Assembly: GCA_016872355.1 (NCBI GenBank)
Contig: VGZY01000011.1
Span: 1 to 52,324 of the forward strand
DNA from: SAR202 cluster bacterium
Lineage (GTDB): Bacteria; Chloroflexota; Dehalococcoidia; Lucifugimonadales; VGZY01
DNA: 52,324 nucleotides
Reading direction: 5' to 3'
This document shows positions 34,028 through 43,521 of the stretch, piece after piece. The notes under the pieces were generated by a model. It ran no database searches. It was not told the origin of the DNA and was given only the letters and a program-made list of their open reading frames with translations. Position 1 is the stretch's first letter. Every line of letters begins with the position of its first letter. The translations under genes and the position numbers were made by a program.

Positions 34028-35794
34028 TTGCGTCCACCTCAGATAATCATGGTGTCCGTCGAGCGTACTCAGAGTGTGACTGGTCGCACCATGCCTTACC
34101 AAAAAGACAAAGAGAAGACCACCCGGCTCCGCCTGCGCATCGAGGCGCTGGAGAGCGAAATCGCCGCGCGAGAACGCGTGCGCGAGCACGAGGCCACGAT
34201 CAATGCCTGGATAGAGAATGCGGAATTCTCGGTGTTCACGAAGGACGCCCAGGGCCGGTACGTGATGCTGAACAAGCACCACGAGGGGCTGTTGGGAAAG
34301 ACCAGGGACGAGGCACTGGGAAAGACCACGCTGGAGCTTATACCCGGCGACGTGGGCGGGCGGGTCCATTCTGAAGACATGCGCGTCCTCCAGGACGGTC
34401 ATGTAGACGAGCAGGAGCGCTCGACAACCGAAGGCGGCCAGACCAGGACCTACGTGGTGCGCAAGACCCCCATCCGCAACGAACGGGGCGAGGTCGTAGG
34501 CCTCTTTGGAATTACTCTCGATATTACCCAGCGGAAACGCACCGAAACGGAGATCCACCTCCTCCTGCGCATCACCCAGGCCATCGAGGAGGCCAGGGAC
34601 CTGGCAACAGCCCTCCGCGTGACGATAGAGGAGGTCTGCCGCTCAACGGACTGGAGTTACGGAGAAGCGTGGACGGTAAACGCTGAAGGAGCGCTGCAGT
34701 GCAGCAGCGCCTGGTACTGCCGCGATGAGAGACTTATGGAGTTCAGGGATATCCGCAGAAAGCGCGCCCTGGACAGCGGCGTCAGCATGGTAGGGCGTGT
34801 TTGGAAGTCCCGGCTGGCAGAGTGGCTACCGGATGTTTCCGCAACACCCGAAGTTGTGTATGTCGACAGGGCCGACGCCGCAAGGTTGGGTGTAAGGGCC
34901 GCGCTCTGTGTTCCGATTGTGGCGGGTGGCCAGACCGTGGCGGTCATGGCCTTCTACATGACCGAAGTGCGTGGCCCCGACGAGTACATGAAGGGGTTCA
35001 TCGCCTCGATCGGCACGCAAATTGGCGGAGCCATTGAGCGCAAGCGCGTGCAGGATATTCTCAAGGACAAGACGGAGGATCTGGCGCGGTCAAACGCGGA
35101 GCTCGAACAGTTCGCTTACGTGGCGTCCCACGATCTCCAGAAGCCGCTACGAATGGTCAGCGGCTTCGTACAGCTTCTCGCAAACAAGTACAAGGGTCAG
35201 CTTGACTCGGATGCGGATGAGTTCATATCCTATGCGCTTGATGGGTCCCAGCGCATGCATGCGCTCATAAACGACCTCCTCCAGTTCTCCCGGGTAGGAC
35301 GCGACGAGGCCTCTGCAAAAGAAGTGCAGATGGGGGAGGTCCTTGAGCGCGCCCTCACGAACCTCGGCGTCGCAATAGAAGAGGCGGGCGCAATAATCAC
35401 AGCAGACCCGCTTCCGTCAGTTGTTGGCAAACAGTCCTACCTTGTTCGGTTGCTCCAGAACATTATCGGCAACGCGATCAAGTTCCGTAGCAAGGCCGTC
35501 CCAAAGGTCCACGTAAGCGTGCGCCGGCAGGACGGCGAGTGGGTCTTCTCAGTGAAAGACAACGGGATAGGCTTCGAGCCGAGGTTCGCTGAACGGATAT
35601 TCGGCGTCTTCCAGCGGCTGCATAGCCACGCGGAGTACCCGGGGACCGGTATCGGCCTGGCCATCTGCAAAAAGATCGTCGAGCAGCACGGCGGGCGCAT
35701 CTGGGCGGAATCCGAGCCGGGCAATGGCGCAAGCTTCTACTTCACTTTGCCCGTTGTTTCAATGGACTCCGAAGCCGACGGCGAGAAGGTCTAA
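34028..35794 (+). CDS. Sensor histidine kinase with PAS and GAF domains
   Basis: 588 residues from TTG 34028 (an ATG at 34091 is an alternative). Order: coiled coil (about 30-60), PAS (62-170, ITLDITQRK), GAF (about 180-345, [12 protein letters not shown]), HisKA with SHDLQKPLR, ATPase with [17 protein letters not shown] and GTGIGLAI. No membrane segment. The GAF domain may bind a small ligand but lacks the chromophore cysteine pattern of phytochromes. Response regulators follow at 35806 and 36249, so this is a complete two-component set. Its HisKA resembles the kinase at 2154. Confidence 0.9.
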   Translation: MRPPQIIMVSVERTQSVTGRTMPYQKDKEKTTRLRLRIEALESEIAARERVREHEATINAWIENAEFSVFTKDAQGRYVMLNKHHEGLLGKTRDEALGKTTLELIPGDVGGRVHSEDMRVLQDGHVDEQERSTTEGGQTRTYVVRKTPIRNERGEVVGLFGITLDITQRKRTETEIHLLLRITQAIEEARDLATALRVTIEEVCRSTDWSYGEAWTVNAEGALQCSSAWYCRDERLMEFRDIRRKRALDSGVSMVGRVWKSRLAEWLPDVSATPEVVYVDRADAARLGVRAALCVPIVAGGQTVAVMAFYMTEVRGPDEYMKGFIASIGTQIGGAIERKRVQDILKDKTEDLARSNAELEQFAYVASHDLQKPLRMVSGFVQLLANKYKGQLDSDADEFISYALDGSQRMHALINDLLQFSRVGRDEASAKEVQMGEVLERALTNLGVAIEEAGAIITADPLPSVVGKQSYLVRLLQNIIGNAIKFRSKAVPKVHVSVRRQDGEWVFSVKDNGIGFEPRFAERIFGVFQRLHSHAEYPGTGIGLAICKKIVEQHGGRIWAESEPGNGASFYFTLPVVSMDSEADGEKV

Positions 35795-35805
35795 AGGCAG
35801 GTCAG

Positions 35806-36252
35806 ATGACGCAAGTGCCCGCTCCCAAGCTCATCGAAATACTTATGGTAGAAGATAACCCTGGTGACGTGCGCCTCACCTACGAAATCCTCAAGATGAA
35901 CAAGAGGATCGGCAATCTCACGGTCGCCAGGGACGGCGAAGAGGCGATGGCCGCCTTGAAACGGCAGGGGAGGTTCGCGGAGACGGCCCGTCCCGACCTT
36001 ATCCTACTGGATCTCAACTTGCCGAAAAAGAGCGGCCACGAAATCCTGGCCGAGATCAAGGCGGACCCGAACTTCAGGCGTATCCCTGTCATTGTGCTCA
36101 CGTCCTCCACTTCTGAGCACGATATTCAGCGCACGTACGAGATGCACGCGAACTGTTACATTTCCAAACCTTTCGAATTCGTAAAATACCGTGAGGTCCT
36201 CAAGACGCTCCAGACGCACTGGCTCGACACGGTTACCCTGCCCTCAGAGTGA
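35806..36252 (+). CDS. Response regulator (Rcp1-like single receiver)
   Basis: 148 residues, 11 nt after the kinase. Receiver domain: [11 protein letters not shown] (acidic pocket), [17 protein letters not shown] with phosphoacceptor Asp about residue 68, [13 protein letters not shown] and YISKPFEF (Thr/Lys switch residues). The NPGD-type start is the form found beside phytochrome-like kinases. No output domain, so it probably passes phosphoryl groups or binds a partner. Its stop overlaps the GTG start of the next regulator. Confidence 0.92.
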   Translation: MTQVPAPKLIEILMVEDNPGDVRLTYEILKMNKRIGNLTVARDGEEAMAALKRQGRFAETARPDLILLDLNLPKKSGHEILAEIKADPNFRRIPVIVLTSSTSEHDIQRTYEMHANCYISKPFEFVKYREVLKTLQTHWLDTVTLPSE

Positions 36253-36263
36253 GGCCGGATAGT

Positions 36264-36982
36264 ATGGATATTTTCAAAATCCTGTTAATAGAAGACAATC
36301 CCGGAGACGCGCGCTTCATCCGGGAAATGCTCTCCCAGGGCCTGGGGGCAAACCACCGCGTCAAGTGGGCGCAGAAGCTCGGCGACGGGCTGACGCTACT
36401 GGCGAACGAGACCTTTGACGTGCTCCTTCTCGACCTGTCCCTCCCTGACTCCCATGGCCTCATGACACTGGAGCAGATCCACCCTTCCTACCCCAACCTT
36501 CCCGTGGTTGTGCTGACGGGCCTGGACGATGAGAAGAAGGGGCTTGAGTCCATTCACAAGGGGGCGGAGGACTACCTGGTCAAGGGCAAGACGGAGAGCC
36601 AGCTCCTCGTAAAGTCCATCCGTTACGCCATAGAGCGCCGCCGGACGGCGGAAGCGCTCCTGGTCAAGGAACAGGAGAACACGCGACTGGAGATCCTCCG
36701 GCAGACCGCCGTCGCCATGGCGCACCACGCCCAGAACGCCATCACGCCCGTCTGAATCATGGCCCACCTCTTCGATGCGAGCCAGCCCCAGGACGCCATT
36801 GAGTTGAAGCAGATCACGCTGGACCAGAGCCTGCGCATCGCCGCCATTATCGATGCGCTCGTGGAAATGGCGGAGACCGGCAACATCCCCACAATGCACT
36901 ACCTGAGCGACAACAACAAGAAGATGCTCGATATGGAGCCCCCCTGATCGAGCACTACCTGAAAAAGCGCCAGCAGGCCTGA
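36264..36982 (+). pseudogene. Response regulator with truncated histidine-kinase-like tail, broken
   Basis: The start is ATG 36264 or the GTG at 36249 overlapping the previous stop. A receiver domain (LLIEDNPGDARF, LLLDLSLPDSHG, VVVLTGLDDE, DYLVKGKTE) leads to a helix with AVAMAHHAQNAITPV that resembles a DHp helix lacking an ATPase domain. TGA at 36753-36755 interrupts the frame, which continues IMAHLFDASQPQDAIELKQ and IIDALVEMAETGNIP. A second break is a C6 run at 36939-36944, where one extra C would give LIEHYLKKRQQA and a stop at 36982. Either decay or a sequencing problem. Confidence 0.6.
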
Positions 36983-37051
36983 GGATGGGTGGGCGGACTA
37001 CGAATTTCGTTCGCCGCAACCGGAAAACGGTCGCTTCCGTGGAAAAGCGCG

Positions 37052-37060
37052 TGTTATGAT
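37052..37060 (+). promoter_or_regulatory. Extended -10 promoter candidate for typA
   Basis: TGT followed by TATGAT, 46 nt upstream of the typA start, then a small GC hairpin (37070-37085) in the leader. Confidence 0.45.
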
Positions 37061-37069
37061 AGGAGGGTT

Positions 37070-37085
37070 GCCCCGCGAGCGGGGC
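37070..37085. other. Short GC hairpin in the typA leader
   Basis: GCCCCG and CGGGGC around CGAG, followed by TTAGATTT. It lies between the -10 element and the ribosome site, and could attenuate or protect the typA mRNA. Confidence 0.35.
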
Positions 37086-37105
37086 TTAGATTTGCCTGGA
37101 GACTT

Positions 37106-38941
37106 ATGGATAACCTCACCAACACACACCTTCGAAACGTAGCCATTATCGCCCACGTCGATCACGGCAAGACCAGCCTCGTTGACACACTCCTCAAGCA
37201 GAGCCATACCTTCCGGGCGAACCAGGAAATGGGGTCGCTCATCATGGACTCCAACCCCCTTGAGCGCGAGCGTGGCATAACGATCCTTGCCAAAAATACC
37301 GCGGTGACTTACAAGGGCGTCAAGATAAACATCATCGACACCCCAGGCCACGCCGACTTCAGCGGTGAGGTGGAGCGCGTCATGAACATGGCGGACGGCT
37401 GCCTCCTCGTCGTAGATGCGGTGGACGGCCCCATGCCCCAGACCAAGTACGTCCTCAAGCACGCGCTGAACCAGGGGCTGATTCCCATCGTCGTCATAAA
37501 CAAGATCGACAGGCCGGAGGCCCGGGTCAAAGAGGTCATCAGCCTCGTGCAGGACCTTTTCCTGGAGCTCGCCACCAAGCCGGAACATCTCGATTTCCCC
37601 ATCCTTTTCGCCTCCGCCCGCGAAGGCTACGCCATTGCAGACATGGCAGCCCCGCGCGTGGACATGCAGCCGCTTTTCGAAGCCATCCTTGGCTCCGTGC
37701 CCGCCCCCCAGGGGGACCCGAACGCGCCGCTCCAGATGCTGGTCTCAGCGCTGGACTACGATAACTACATCGGGCAGATCGCCATCGGGCGCATTTTCCG
37801 GGGGACGATGAAGTCCGGCGTCAACGTGGCGCTGCTCAGCAGCGACGGGAGCAAGACTAACTACCCTGTGGAGAAGCTTTTCATCTTCAAAGGCCTGCAA
37901 AAGGTGCAGGTTGAGGAGACGCCGGCCGGCGAGATTGTTGCGATAGCCGGCGTTTCAGACGTCACCATCGGCGACACCATCGCCTCCATAGACAACGCGG
38001 AAGGCCTGCCCCGTATTTCCGTGGAAGAGCCCACCGTAATGATGAGCTTCATCGTCAACAACTCGCCTTTCATGGGCCGCGAGGGCAAGTATTGCACTAC
38101 GCGCACGCTGCACGCGCGCCTGCTGAAGGAGCTGCGCACCAACGTGAGCCTTAAGGTAGAGTCCACCGACAGCGCGGACGAGTTCCTTGTGAAAGGGCGG
38201 GGTGAGCTGCACCTCGCGATCCTCATAGAGACCATGCGGCGCGAAGGCTACGAGTTCGGCGTCTCCCGCCCCAAACCGGTACTGAAGGAGATCAACGGAA
38301 GGACCTACGAGCCTTACGAAATACTGATAATCGATACGAAGGACGAGTACATCGGCTCTCTCACGGAGAACCTGACCCGGCGCCTGGCCCAGCTGCTCGA
38401 TATGCGGAGCGACGGCCAGGGGAACGTGCACATAGAGTACCGCATTCCCACGCGCGGCCTCATCGGGTTCCGCTCGTTCTTCATCCGGCTCACGCGGGGC
38501 AACGGCGTCATGAACAGCCTCTTCCAGGAGTACGCTCCCATGGAGGGCGAGGTCAGGACCCAGTCTAACGGCGTGCTTGTTGCCTCTGAGGAAGGCGTGG
38601 CGGTAACCTACGGCCTCAACGCCGCCCAGGGCCGCGGCACAACGTTCATTGAGCCCGGCACACCCGTTTACGAGGGCATGATTATCGGCATGCACCCGCG
38701 GGACGAAGACATCAGCATCAATGTAACCAAAGAGAAGAAGCTGACCAACATCCGCTCCGCCACGGCTGACTTTGCTATACGCCTCACGCCCGCTGTGAAG
38801 ATGAGCCTCGAAGAGTCCATGGACTTCATCGCGGACGATGAAATGATTGAGGTAACGCCTCTCAGTTTGCGCCTGCGCAAGAAAGAGCTTTCCGCCCAGG
38901 CCCGCCAGCGGCTGCGGCGCGACGCGAAGGTCCGGGTCTAG
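37106..38941 (+). CDS. typA: Ribosome-binding GTPase BipA/TypA
   Basis: 611 residues from ATG 37106, with GGAG upstream. G1 HVDHGKTSLVD, G2 RERGITI, G3 DTPGHADF, G4 NKIDRPEAR, G5 SAREG are all present; the elongation-factor-like domains and the BipA-specific C-terminal domain follow. TypA helps assemble ribosomes and translation under stress or cold. A longer upstream frame begins at 36989 but lacks a ribosome site. Intact. Confidence 0.97.
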   Translation: MDNLTNTHLRNVAIIAHVDHGKTSLVDTLLKQSHTFRANQEMGSLIMDSNPLERERGITILAKNTAVTYKGVKINIIDTPGHADFSGEVERVMNMADGCLLVVDAVDGPMPQTKYVLKHALNQGLIPIVVINKIDRPEARVKEVISLVQDLFLELATKPEHLDFPILFASAREGYAIADMAAPRVDMQPLFEAILGSVPAPQGDPNAPLQMLVSALDYDNYIGQIAIGRIFRGTMKSGVNVALLSSDGSKTNYPVEKLFIFKGLQKVQVEETPAGEIVAIAGVSDVTIGDTIASIDNAEGLPRISVEEPTVMMSFIVNNSPFMGREGKYCTTRTLHARLLKELRTNVSLKVESTDSADEFLVKGRGELHLAILIETMRREGYEFGVSRPKPVLKEINGRTYEPYEILIIDTKDEYIGSLTENLTRRLAQLLDMRSDGQGNVHIEYRIPTRGLIGFRSFFIRLTRGNGVMNSLFQEYAPMEGEVRTQSNGVLVASEEGVAVTYGLNAAQGRGTTFIEPGTPVYEGMIIGMHPRDEDISINVTKEKKLTNIRSATADFAIRLTPAVKMSLEESMDFIADDEMIEVTPLSLRLRKKELSAQARQRLRRDAKVRV

Positions 38942-38965
38942 CTCCTCGCCTCGAATTGCGGATAG

Positions 38966-39007
38966 GCAATGGGCGGCCGGCATGCTGACCGCCCATTGCT
39001 TTTTTTT
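38966..39007 (+). terminator. Palindromic terminator after typA
   Basis: A near-perfect 34-bp palindrome (38966-38999, two mismatched pairs) with core GGGCGGCCGGCATGC, followed by eight T. The same core occurs at 6187-6216, pointing to a repeated palindrome used as terminator. Confidence 0.85.
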
Positions 39008-39200
39008 CGCACACCACGCAGTCGTTTTCTCCGGATGGCTCCTGCCGAAAGACTCCGCGCTCGACGCAATTGCGGGGCATACTTTCTAAGATATTCTTTG
39101 AGAATTTTGCTGCCGTGTCTCGGGAATTATCGGGAGATACGCCGGGGATTTCTCGTTAAACCGCACCTTGCGAAAGAAGAAACTAGGGATTAGACTATCG

Positions 39201-39230
39201 TTGACCCGGCGAAGAGTCACGACATATACG
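39201..39230 (+). promoter_or_regulatory. Promoter candidate for the AT-hook gene
   Basis: TTGACC (39201-39206), 18-nt spacer, TATACG (39225-39230). The leader would be short, about 15 nt. The rest of the 300-nt gap after typA shows no gene. Confidence 0.4.
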
Positions 39231-39250
39231 TTGCCCGCAGGAGGATGAAA

Positions 39251-39565
39251 ATGCCCAAGTTTGACCTGGTGCCATTGCAGGAAGCAATGACCATTACAGC
39301 AACGGGGAAGCGCGCCCAGATTACACACGAGTATATGGGTTTCATTAACCGACTGGGCAGTGGTGAAGCCGGAAAGCTTGAGGCGAATTCAAGTGAAAGC
39401 GTAACGGCGATCAGGCGCAGGCTGGGCGCGGCAGCCAAGGCGGCCGGCAAAGATATTGTGATCAAGCGTAACGGGGGTTCGGTCTTCTTCTGGGTGCAGC
39501 CCAAGAACAAGTCCGGCACCGGGCGCAGGCGCGGGCGGCCCCGCAAGAACGAGACGCTGGGCTAG
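39251..39565 (+). CDS. AT-hook DNA-binding protein, small
   Basis: 104 residues from ATG 39251, chosen because AGGAGG at 39239-39244 is optimally spaced; an ATG at 39245 is too close. The N-terminal part (LVPLQEAMTITATGKRAQITHEYMGFINRL) and the ESVTAIRRRLGAAAKAAGKDIVIKRNGGSVFFW section form a helix and hairpin layout of unknown type. The C-terminus GRRRGRPRK is an AT-hook for the minor groove. It may be a nucleoid-associated or repressor-like protein. No partner gene is obvious. Confidence 0.65.
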   Translation: MPKFDLVPLQEAMTITATGKRAQITHEYMGFINRLGSGEAGKLEANSSESVTAIRRRLGAAAKAAGKDIVIKRNGGSVFFWVQPKNKSGTGRRRGRPRKNETLG

Positions 39566-39590
39566 AATTTCACGCGAGCGCGCAGCTTAG

Positions 39591-41165
39591 ATGTTTGACC
39601 TGCTGATAAGAAACGGAATGGTGATCGACGGCAGTGGCAGCCCGGGCTTTTTCGCTGCCGTCGGCGTGAAAGACAACCGCGCCACCGTCATTCGCGGAGA
39701 CTCCATCTCGCTCCAGGCAGCGCACGCAATTGACGCAAAAGACCACGTGGTATGCCCGGGATTTATCGACCTTCACTCCCACGCGGGTCTAACGATACTG
39801 GGCGCCCCGCACCACGACCCGAAGGTCAGGCAAGGCGTCACCACCGAACTGGTCGGCATCGACGGAATATCCCACGCCCCGTTCAAATCGCAGGAAGAGC
39901 TCCACCGCTACATCTGGCTGGATTCCGGCCTGAACGGGTATCCTCCCATACCCGCGGACTGGCTGACAGTAGCCCAGCTCCTCTCCAAATATGACGGGAC
40001 GGTGGCCGTCAATATTGCCTATATTCTGGGCAATACTCCCCTTAGAATCTGGTCCGTGGGTTGGAACGATCGCCCCGCCACGAAGGCCCAGGTCGAAGAC
40101 ATGAAATCGGTCGCGCGGGAGGCGATGGAAGAAGGCGCTTGGGGCCTTTCTACCGGTCTCGATTACCCGCCGGGCTCCTACGCGAGCACGCACGAGCTGG
40201 TCGAAATATCGGGGACGGTTGCAAAGCTGGGCGGCTTTTATCACACCCACACCCGGTCCAGCCTGCTCGAAAAAGGGCACCTGGAGCCGTGGGAAGAGGC
40301 CCTGGAAATCGGCCGCCGCTCCGGCATTCCCCTGCACATGACGCACTACCGCCAGTCCCGGCAAGGGCTGGGCAGCCATCACGATTACATCGGCCTGATT
40401 GAGCGCGGGCGCGCCGAAGGTATGGATGTCACGTTTGACTGCTACACGTATCCGTACTCGGGCACCGCGTTGAACATACGCCTGCCTCACTGGGCCAAGG
40501 ACGGCGGCCCAGAGCGCGCCATGGCCGCCATGCGCGATAAGAACGACCGCGCCCGCCTGAAGCGCGAGATCCCACGCGACCATCTGGAGAACATCTGGCT
40601 GACGAATTTCCTCAGGCCAGAGAACCGCAAGTTCGACGGCAAGCTGCTGACGGATATCGCGGAGATGCGCAGCCAGGACCCGTGGGAAACGATGTTCGAC
40701 CTGCTACTGGAGGAGAACATGGGGGTATCGATGGTTGGGCTGGGCACGAACGCGCACACCCTGCACGCCTTCGTATCGCACCCATACGGTATGATCGCAA
40801 GCGATGCTCTGCTGTTCGGAGAGTACCCGAACCCACGCAGCTACGGCTGCTTCCCGCTGGTGCTCGCGGAGTTCGTGCGAGCGGAGAAGCACCTGAGGCT
40901 GCCGGAAGCCATACGGAAGATGACATCATTCCCTGCGCAGCGGCTGGGCCTGCCGGACCGCGGCCTGCTGAAGGACGGCTTCAGGGCGGATATCGCAATC
41001 TTCAACCCCAATACCGTCAAAACTCACGCCACTCGGGAGAACCCCAAACAGTACCCCATCGGCATGGATTACGTGATCGTAAACGGTACCGTGGTGATAC
41101 AGAACGGCGAGAACACCGGGGCGCTGCCGGGAAGGGCCTTGCGGCGGGGCCGCGCCGAGACCTAG
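39591..41165 (+). CDS. N-acyl-D-amino acid deacylase (D-aminoacylase)-like hydrolase
   Basis: 524 residues of the amidohydrolase superfamily. N-terminal beta lobe, then DLHSHAG (H62, H64) for metal, GAWGLSTGLDYPPGS, GFYHTHTRS, LHMTHYRQS and HPYGMIASDALL (Asp as base), and a C-terminal lobe that closes the barrel. D-aminoacylases usually carry a GNCG cysteine near residue 91; here it reads GIDG with Asp91, so metal binding may differ. It would release D-amino acids or carboxylate from N-acyl substrates. Preceded by the AT-hook gene with 25 nt between. The substrate is not certain. Confidence 0.82.
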   Translation: MFDLLIRNGMVIDGSGSPGFFAAVGVKDNRATVIRGDSISLQAAHAIDAKDHVVCPGFIDLHSHAGLTILGAPHHDPKVRQGVTTELVGIDGISHAPFKSQEELHRYIWLDSGLNGYPPIPADWLTVAQLLSKYDGTVAVNIAYILGNTPLRIWSVGWNDRPATKAQVEDMKSVAREAMEEGAWGLSTGLDYPPGSYASTHELVEISGTVAKLGGFYHTHTRSSLLEKGHLEPWEEALEIGRRSGIPLHMTHYRQSRQGLGSHHDYIGLIERGRAEGMDVTFDCYTYPYSGTALNIRLPHWAKDGGPERAMAAMRDKNDRARLKREIPRDHLENIWLTNFLRPENRKFDGKLLTDIAEMRSQDPWETMFDLLLEENMGVSMVGLGTNAHTLHAFVSHPYGMIASDALLFGEYPNPRSYGCFPLVLAEFVRAEKHLRLPEAIRKMTSFPAQRLGLPDRGLLKDGFRADIAIFNPNTVKTHATRENPKQYPIGMDYVIVNGTVVIQNGENTGALPGRALRRGRAET

Positions 41166-41173
41166 CACCCCGG

Positions 41174-41923
41174 CTACTTCTTCTTTCTCTCTTCCGGCCG
41201 CGTCTTGATGTGCTCCACTATGCCGGGTACTGCATCCCCGCTCTCAATCAGGGCGCGGTGCGCGAGTATTCGCAGCCTGTCGGAGTCCGAAAGGTGCTTT
41301 TGCACCTTGAGGACAAATTCCCTCACGGTCTGCTCGGGCGTCAGGTCCGAGTTATCTATCGTGAACTTCCGGCGGATGTGCGAGTTCGCGTATTCCTCCT
41401 CGAACCGCTTCAGGACGAATTCCACGTCCTTCTCCTTGAGAAGTCCCGGCCTCAAGCCTCGCTGGTCGCGCGGCTTGGGGTGGGTCTTCATCCGTTGCCG
41501 GATCGCCTCGGGGCGCGCCTTGAGCAATACCAGGATGGTCTCCGGCGCCACGCGCATCAACGCAGACTCGATCTCCCGGGCCATGGGCGACCGGGCGGCG
41601 TAATAGCCGTCGCCGCCGTAGCCGTAGTAGAGGGGCGCAAAGACGGCTTCCTCTATGTGGTAGCCGATCAGCATGTGGTCGGCGTCACCAAGGAACGCCC
41701 CGGCGCCGTGGTACTCGATCTGGTATCGCTGGAACCGCTCCTTGAAGGCCGGGCTCATCGCCATGAAGTGCGGGACATCCTCATCGGACAGCTCCGGCGT
41801 CGGGATCGTGAAGTGGTCGTGGAAAGTGCGACTGTTGCCCATAGTCTTCGAGATCCACTCGGATATGCCCTCGGAAAGCGTCGTCTTGCCAACGTGCTCG
41901 CAACCGACGAGGATGAGCTTCAC
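41174..41923 (-). CDS. P-loop kinase-like protein
   Basis: 249 residues from GTG 41923 behind GGGAGGG. The start LILVGCEHVGKTTLSE holds a Walker A (GCEHVGKT) with a deoxynucleoside-kinase or AAA-like appearance; a likely substrate lid follows with many aromatics and histidines (IEYHGAGAFLGDADHMLIGYH, YYGYGGDGYYAARSPMAREIE), a polar groove for an unknown substrate. The C-terminal part is helical with a lysine-rich tail. No family identified. Convergent with the hydrolase upstream. Confidence 0.6.
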   Translation of the reverse strand: MKLILVGCEHVGKTTLSEGISEWISKTMGNSRTFHDHFTIPTPELSDEDVPHFMAMSPAFKERFQRYQIEYHGAGAFLGDADHMLIGYHIEEAVFAPLYYGYGGDGYYAARSPMAREIESALMRVAPETILVLLKARPEAIRQRMKTHPKPRDQRGLRPGLLKEKDVEFVLKRFEEEYANSHIRRKFTIDNSDLTPEQTVREFVLKVQKHLSDSDRLRILAHRALIESGDAVPGIVEHIKTRPEERKKK

Positions 41924-41991
41924 ACAACCCTCCCTGGCTAACTGACATTACGACGCCGGCCACTAAACGGCTCCGCCCGGTCGAATCGTCT

Positions 41992-43521
41992 CTAGCTCGG
42001 CGGGGCCAGCCTGTTCACCTCCAGCCCCTCGGGGCGCTGGAAGTCCTTGTACCGCAGGTGCAGCTCCACGCCGGTCACCGTGCGCGTGAACGCCGCCAGC
42101 TTAGCCATCTTCCGGTCCGTGATCTCCAGCTTGTTGTCGCCGCGCTTCACCAGTGCGGCGTCCAGCTTCCACCGGAGCCAGTACGACCCACGGTGCGGCT
42201 CCAGAAGCTCCGTGGACGCGGCGGGCAAGACAGCTCCGTTCAGCTTGAACTCCACCTCGTCCTCAACGCAGTAGAAACGGAACGCCACCGTCAGCGTCGG
42301 GTCCCGCATTTCACCTTCCCTGCGGGCATTTTCCACGTCGTCGGAGACGACGACGTTCAGGGTCGTCGTCTGCCCCTCCTTGAGGTCCGTGGGAAGCTGG
42401 CGGCCGTCCGGTGCGGAGTACGAAGGCATCTTTTCGGTGCTGGCTATGAAATACCGCTTGTCCCTGCGGCCGGTCGCCTCGGGGAAGGCCATTTCTCGAA
42501 GCAAGCTGTACTCCCCCTCCGCGAACGGCCAGGGCAGGTATCCCAGAAACATTCCGGTGAACCCCTGGGCGAACAGCGTCTGGCTGGCGGCCCGGTACAT
42601 CTCGATATTGGCTATGTTGGTGCGGACATCGCTCACCTTGCGCGGCGTGCGGAAGTACGCCGCGGCGCCGGCGGCATTCGCGCTCTCGGCCAGCCATGCC
42701 GCCTCCCTGATTCCCGTGTCCATCATCTGGCCGGCAGGCTGGGCTACAACCATGTCAACGGACTTGCTTCTCAGCCACGACTCGGGGTCCAGCCCAAAGC
42801 GAAGGTTTTCTTCCTTCCTGCTCCACACCCGTGCCATGACAGGCACTTCCCTGCCCTGGCGCCCTTCCACTTCACTCGCCATTCGCTTCACTTCGGCCAC
42901 GAACTGGTTCATGATCGGGATGTTCTTCTCAGTGTCCGCCTCTTTGAAGTACAGGGGGAAGAACATGAAGTCGAGATCAATCCCCTCGGCCTGATAGTCT
43001 TCGAGGACCTCTCTCAGCAGCGCAAGCTTTTCGTTCCTTACCTGCTCGTTGGCGTAGTCGTAACACCACTCGGTCTTATAGTCCGGGAAGCGGCTGTCTG
43101 AAACGCCCAGCGTGACTTCTTTCCCCTTCGTCATCTTGAGCCGTCCACACCGCTCGTCGCCGGGCGCGGCAGGGTCCTGGAGCTTCAGGCTCGGGAAGAC
43201 GGGCAGGCGCATCTGGCGACTGCGGCGGATAACCTCCTGGAGTTGGTCTGTGCCCATAGAATGGGCGTCTTTGACCATCCGCATAATCCGCCAGTTAATG
43301 AAGCTCTTCCATGTCTCCTGGTCCTGGCCGATGATGCGCCCAATTTTCGTCTGGTGGAAAAAGACGTCGCCGAAACCGAGCCCGAAGGTGAGCATCTCGA
43401 CGCCGGTACCCAGGAGCTCGTCCACTGGCCACCGCATTTTGTGCATGTTCAGGGGCGGGTCAAGTCTCTTGCCGTGAAAGTGATGCGCATCGCTGTAGTA
43501 GATCAGCCGGGGGCGTCTCAA
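41992..43521 (-). CDS. Glycoside-hydrolase-like TIM-barrel protein, unknown specificity
   Basis: 509 residues from TTG 43521, preceded by GAGGAGG. The first about 350 residues have alternating strands and helices of a TIM barrel (IYYSDAHHF, FGLGFGDVFFH, GIDLDFMFFPLYF, VPVMARVW, VDMVVAQPAG, FTGMFLGYLPWPFAEG), reminiscent of hypothetical glycosidases or GHL proteins. The last about 150 residues are beta-rich (TTTLNVVVSDDVE, RFYCVEDEVEFKLNG) and may bind carbohydrate. No signal peptide is visible, which is unusual for a secreted glycosidase. Catalytic acids cannot be assigned. The 232 bases between its start and the FHA relic hold no gene. Confidence 0.6.
   Translation of the reverse strand: MRRPRLIYYSDAHHFHGKRLDPPLNMHKMRWPVDELLGTGVEMLTFGLGFGDVFFHQTKIGRIIGQDQETWKSFINWRIMRMVKDAHSMGTDQLQEVIRRSRQMRLPVFPSLKLQDPAAPGDERCGRLKMTKGKEVTLGVSDSRFPDYKTEWCYDYANEQVRNEKLALLREVLEDYQAEGIDLDFMFFPLYFKEADTEKNIPIMNQFVAEVKRMASEVEGRQGREVPVMARVWSRKEENLRFGLDPESWLRSKSVDMVVAQPAGQMMDTGIREAAWLAESANAAGAAAYFRTPRKVSDVRTNIANIEMYRAASQTLFAQGFTGMFLGYLPWPFAEGEYSLLREMAFPEATGRRDKRYFIASTEKMPSYSAPDGRQLPTDLKEGQTTTLNVVVSDDVENARREGEMRDPTLTVAFRFYCVEDEVEFKLNGAVLPAASTELLEPHRGSYWLRWKLDAALVKRGDNKLEITDRKMAKLAAFTRTVTGVELHLRYKDFQRPEGLEVNRLAPPS

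Noticed and set aside
33011-34558. Long 515-codon open frame on the minus strand over the second amidohydrolase
   Set aside because: It overlaps intact genes with clear family motifs and its translation shows no domain; typical shadow frame in high-GC DNA.
36989-37105. Longer start for typA
   Set aside because: No ribosome site and no homology in the extra residues; the family begins near the MDNLTNTHLRN methionine.
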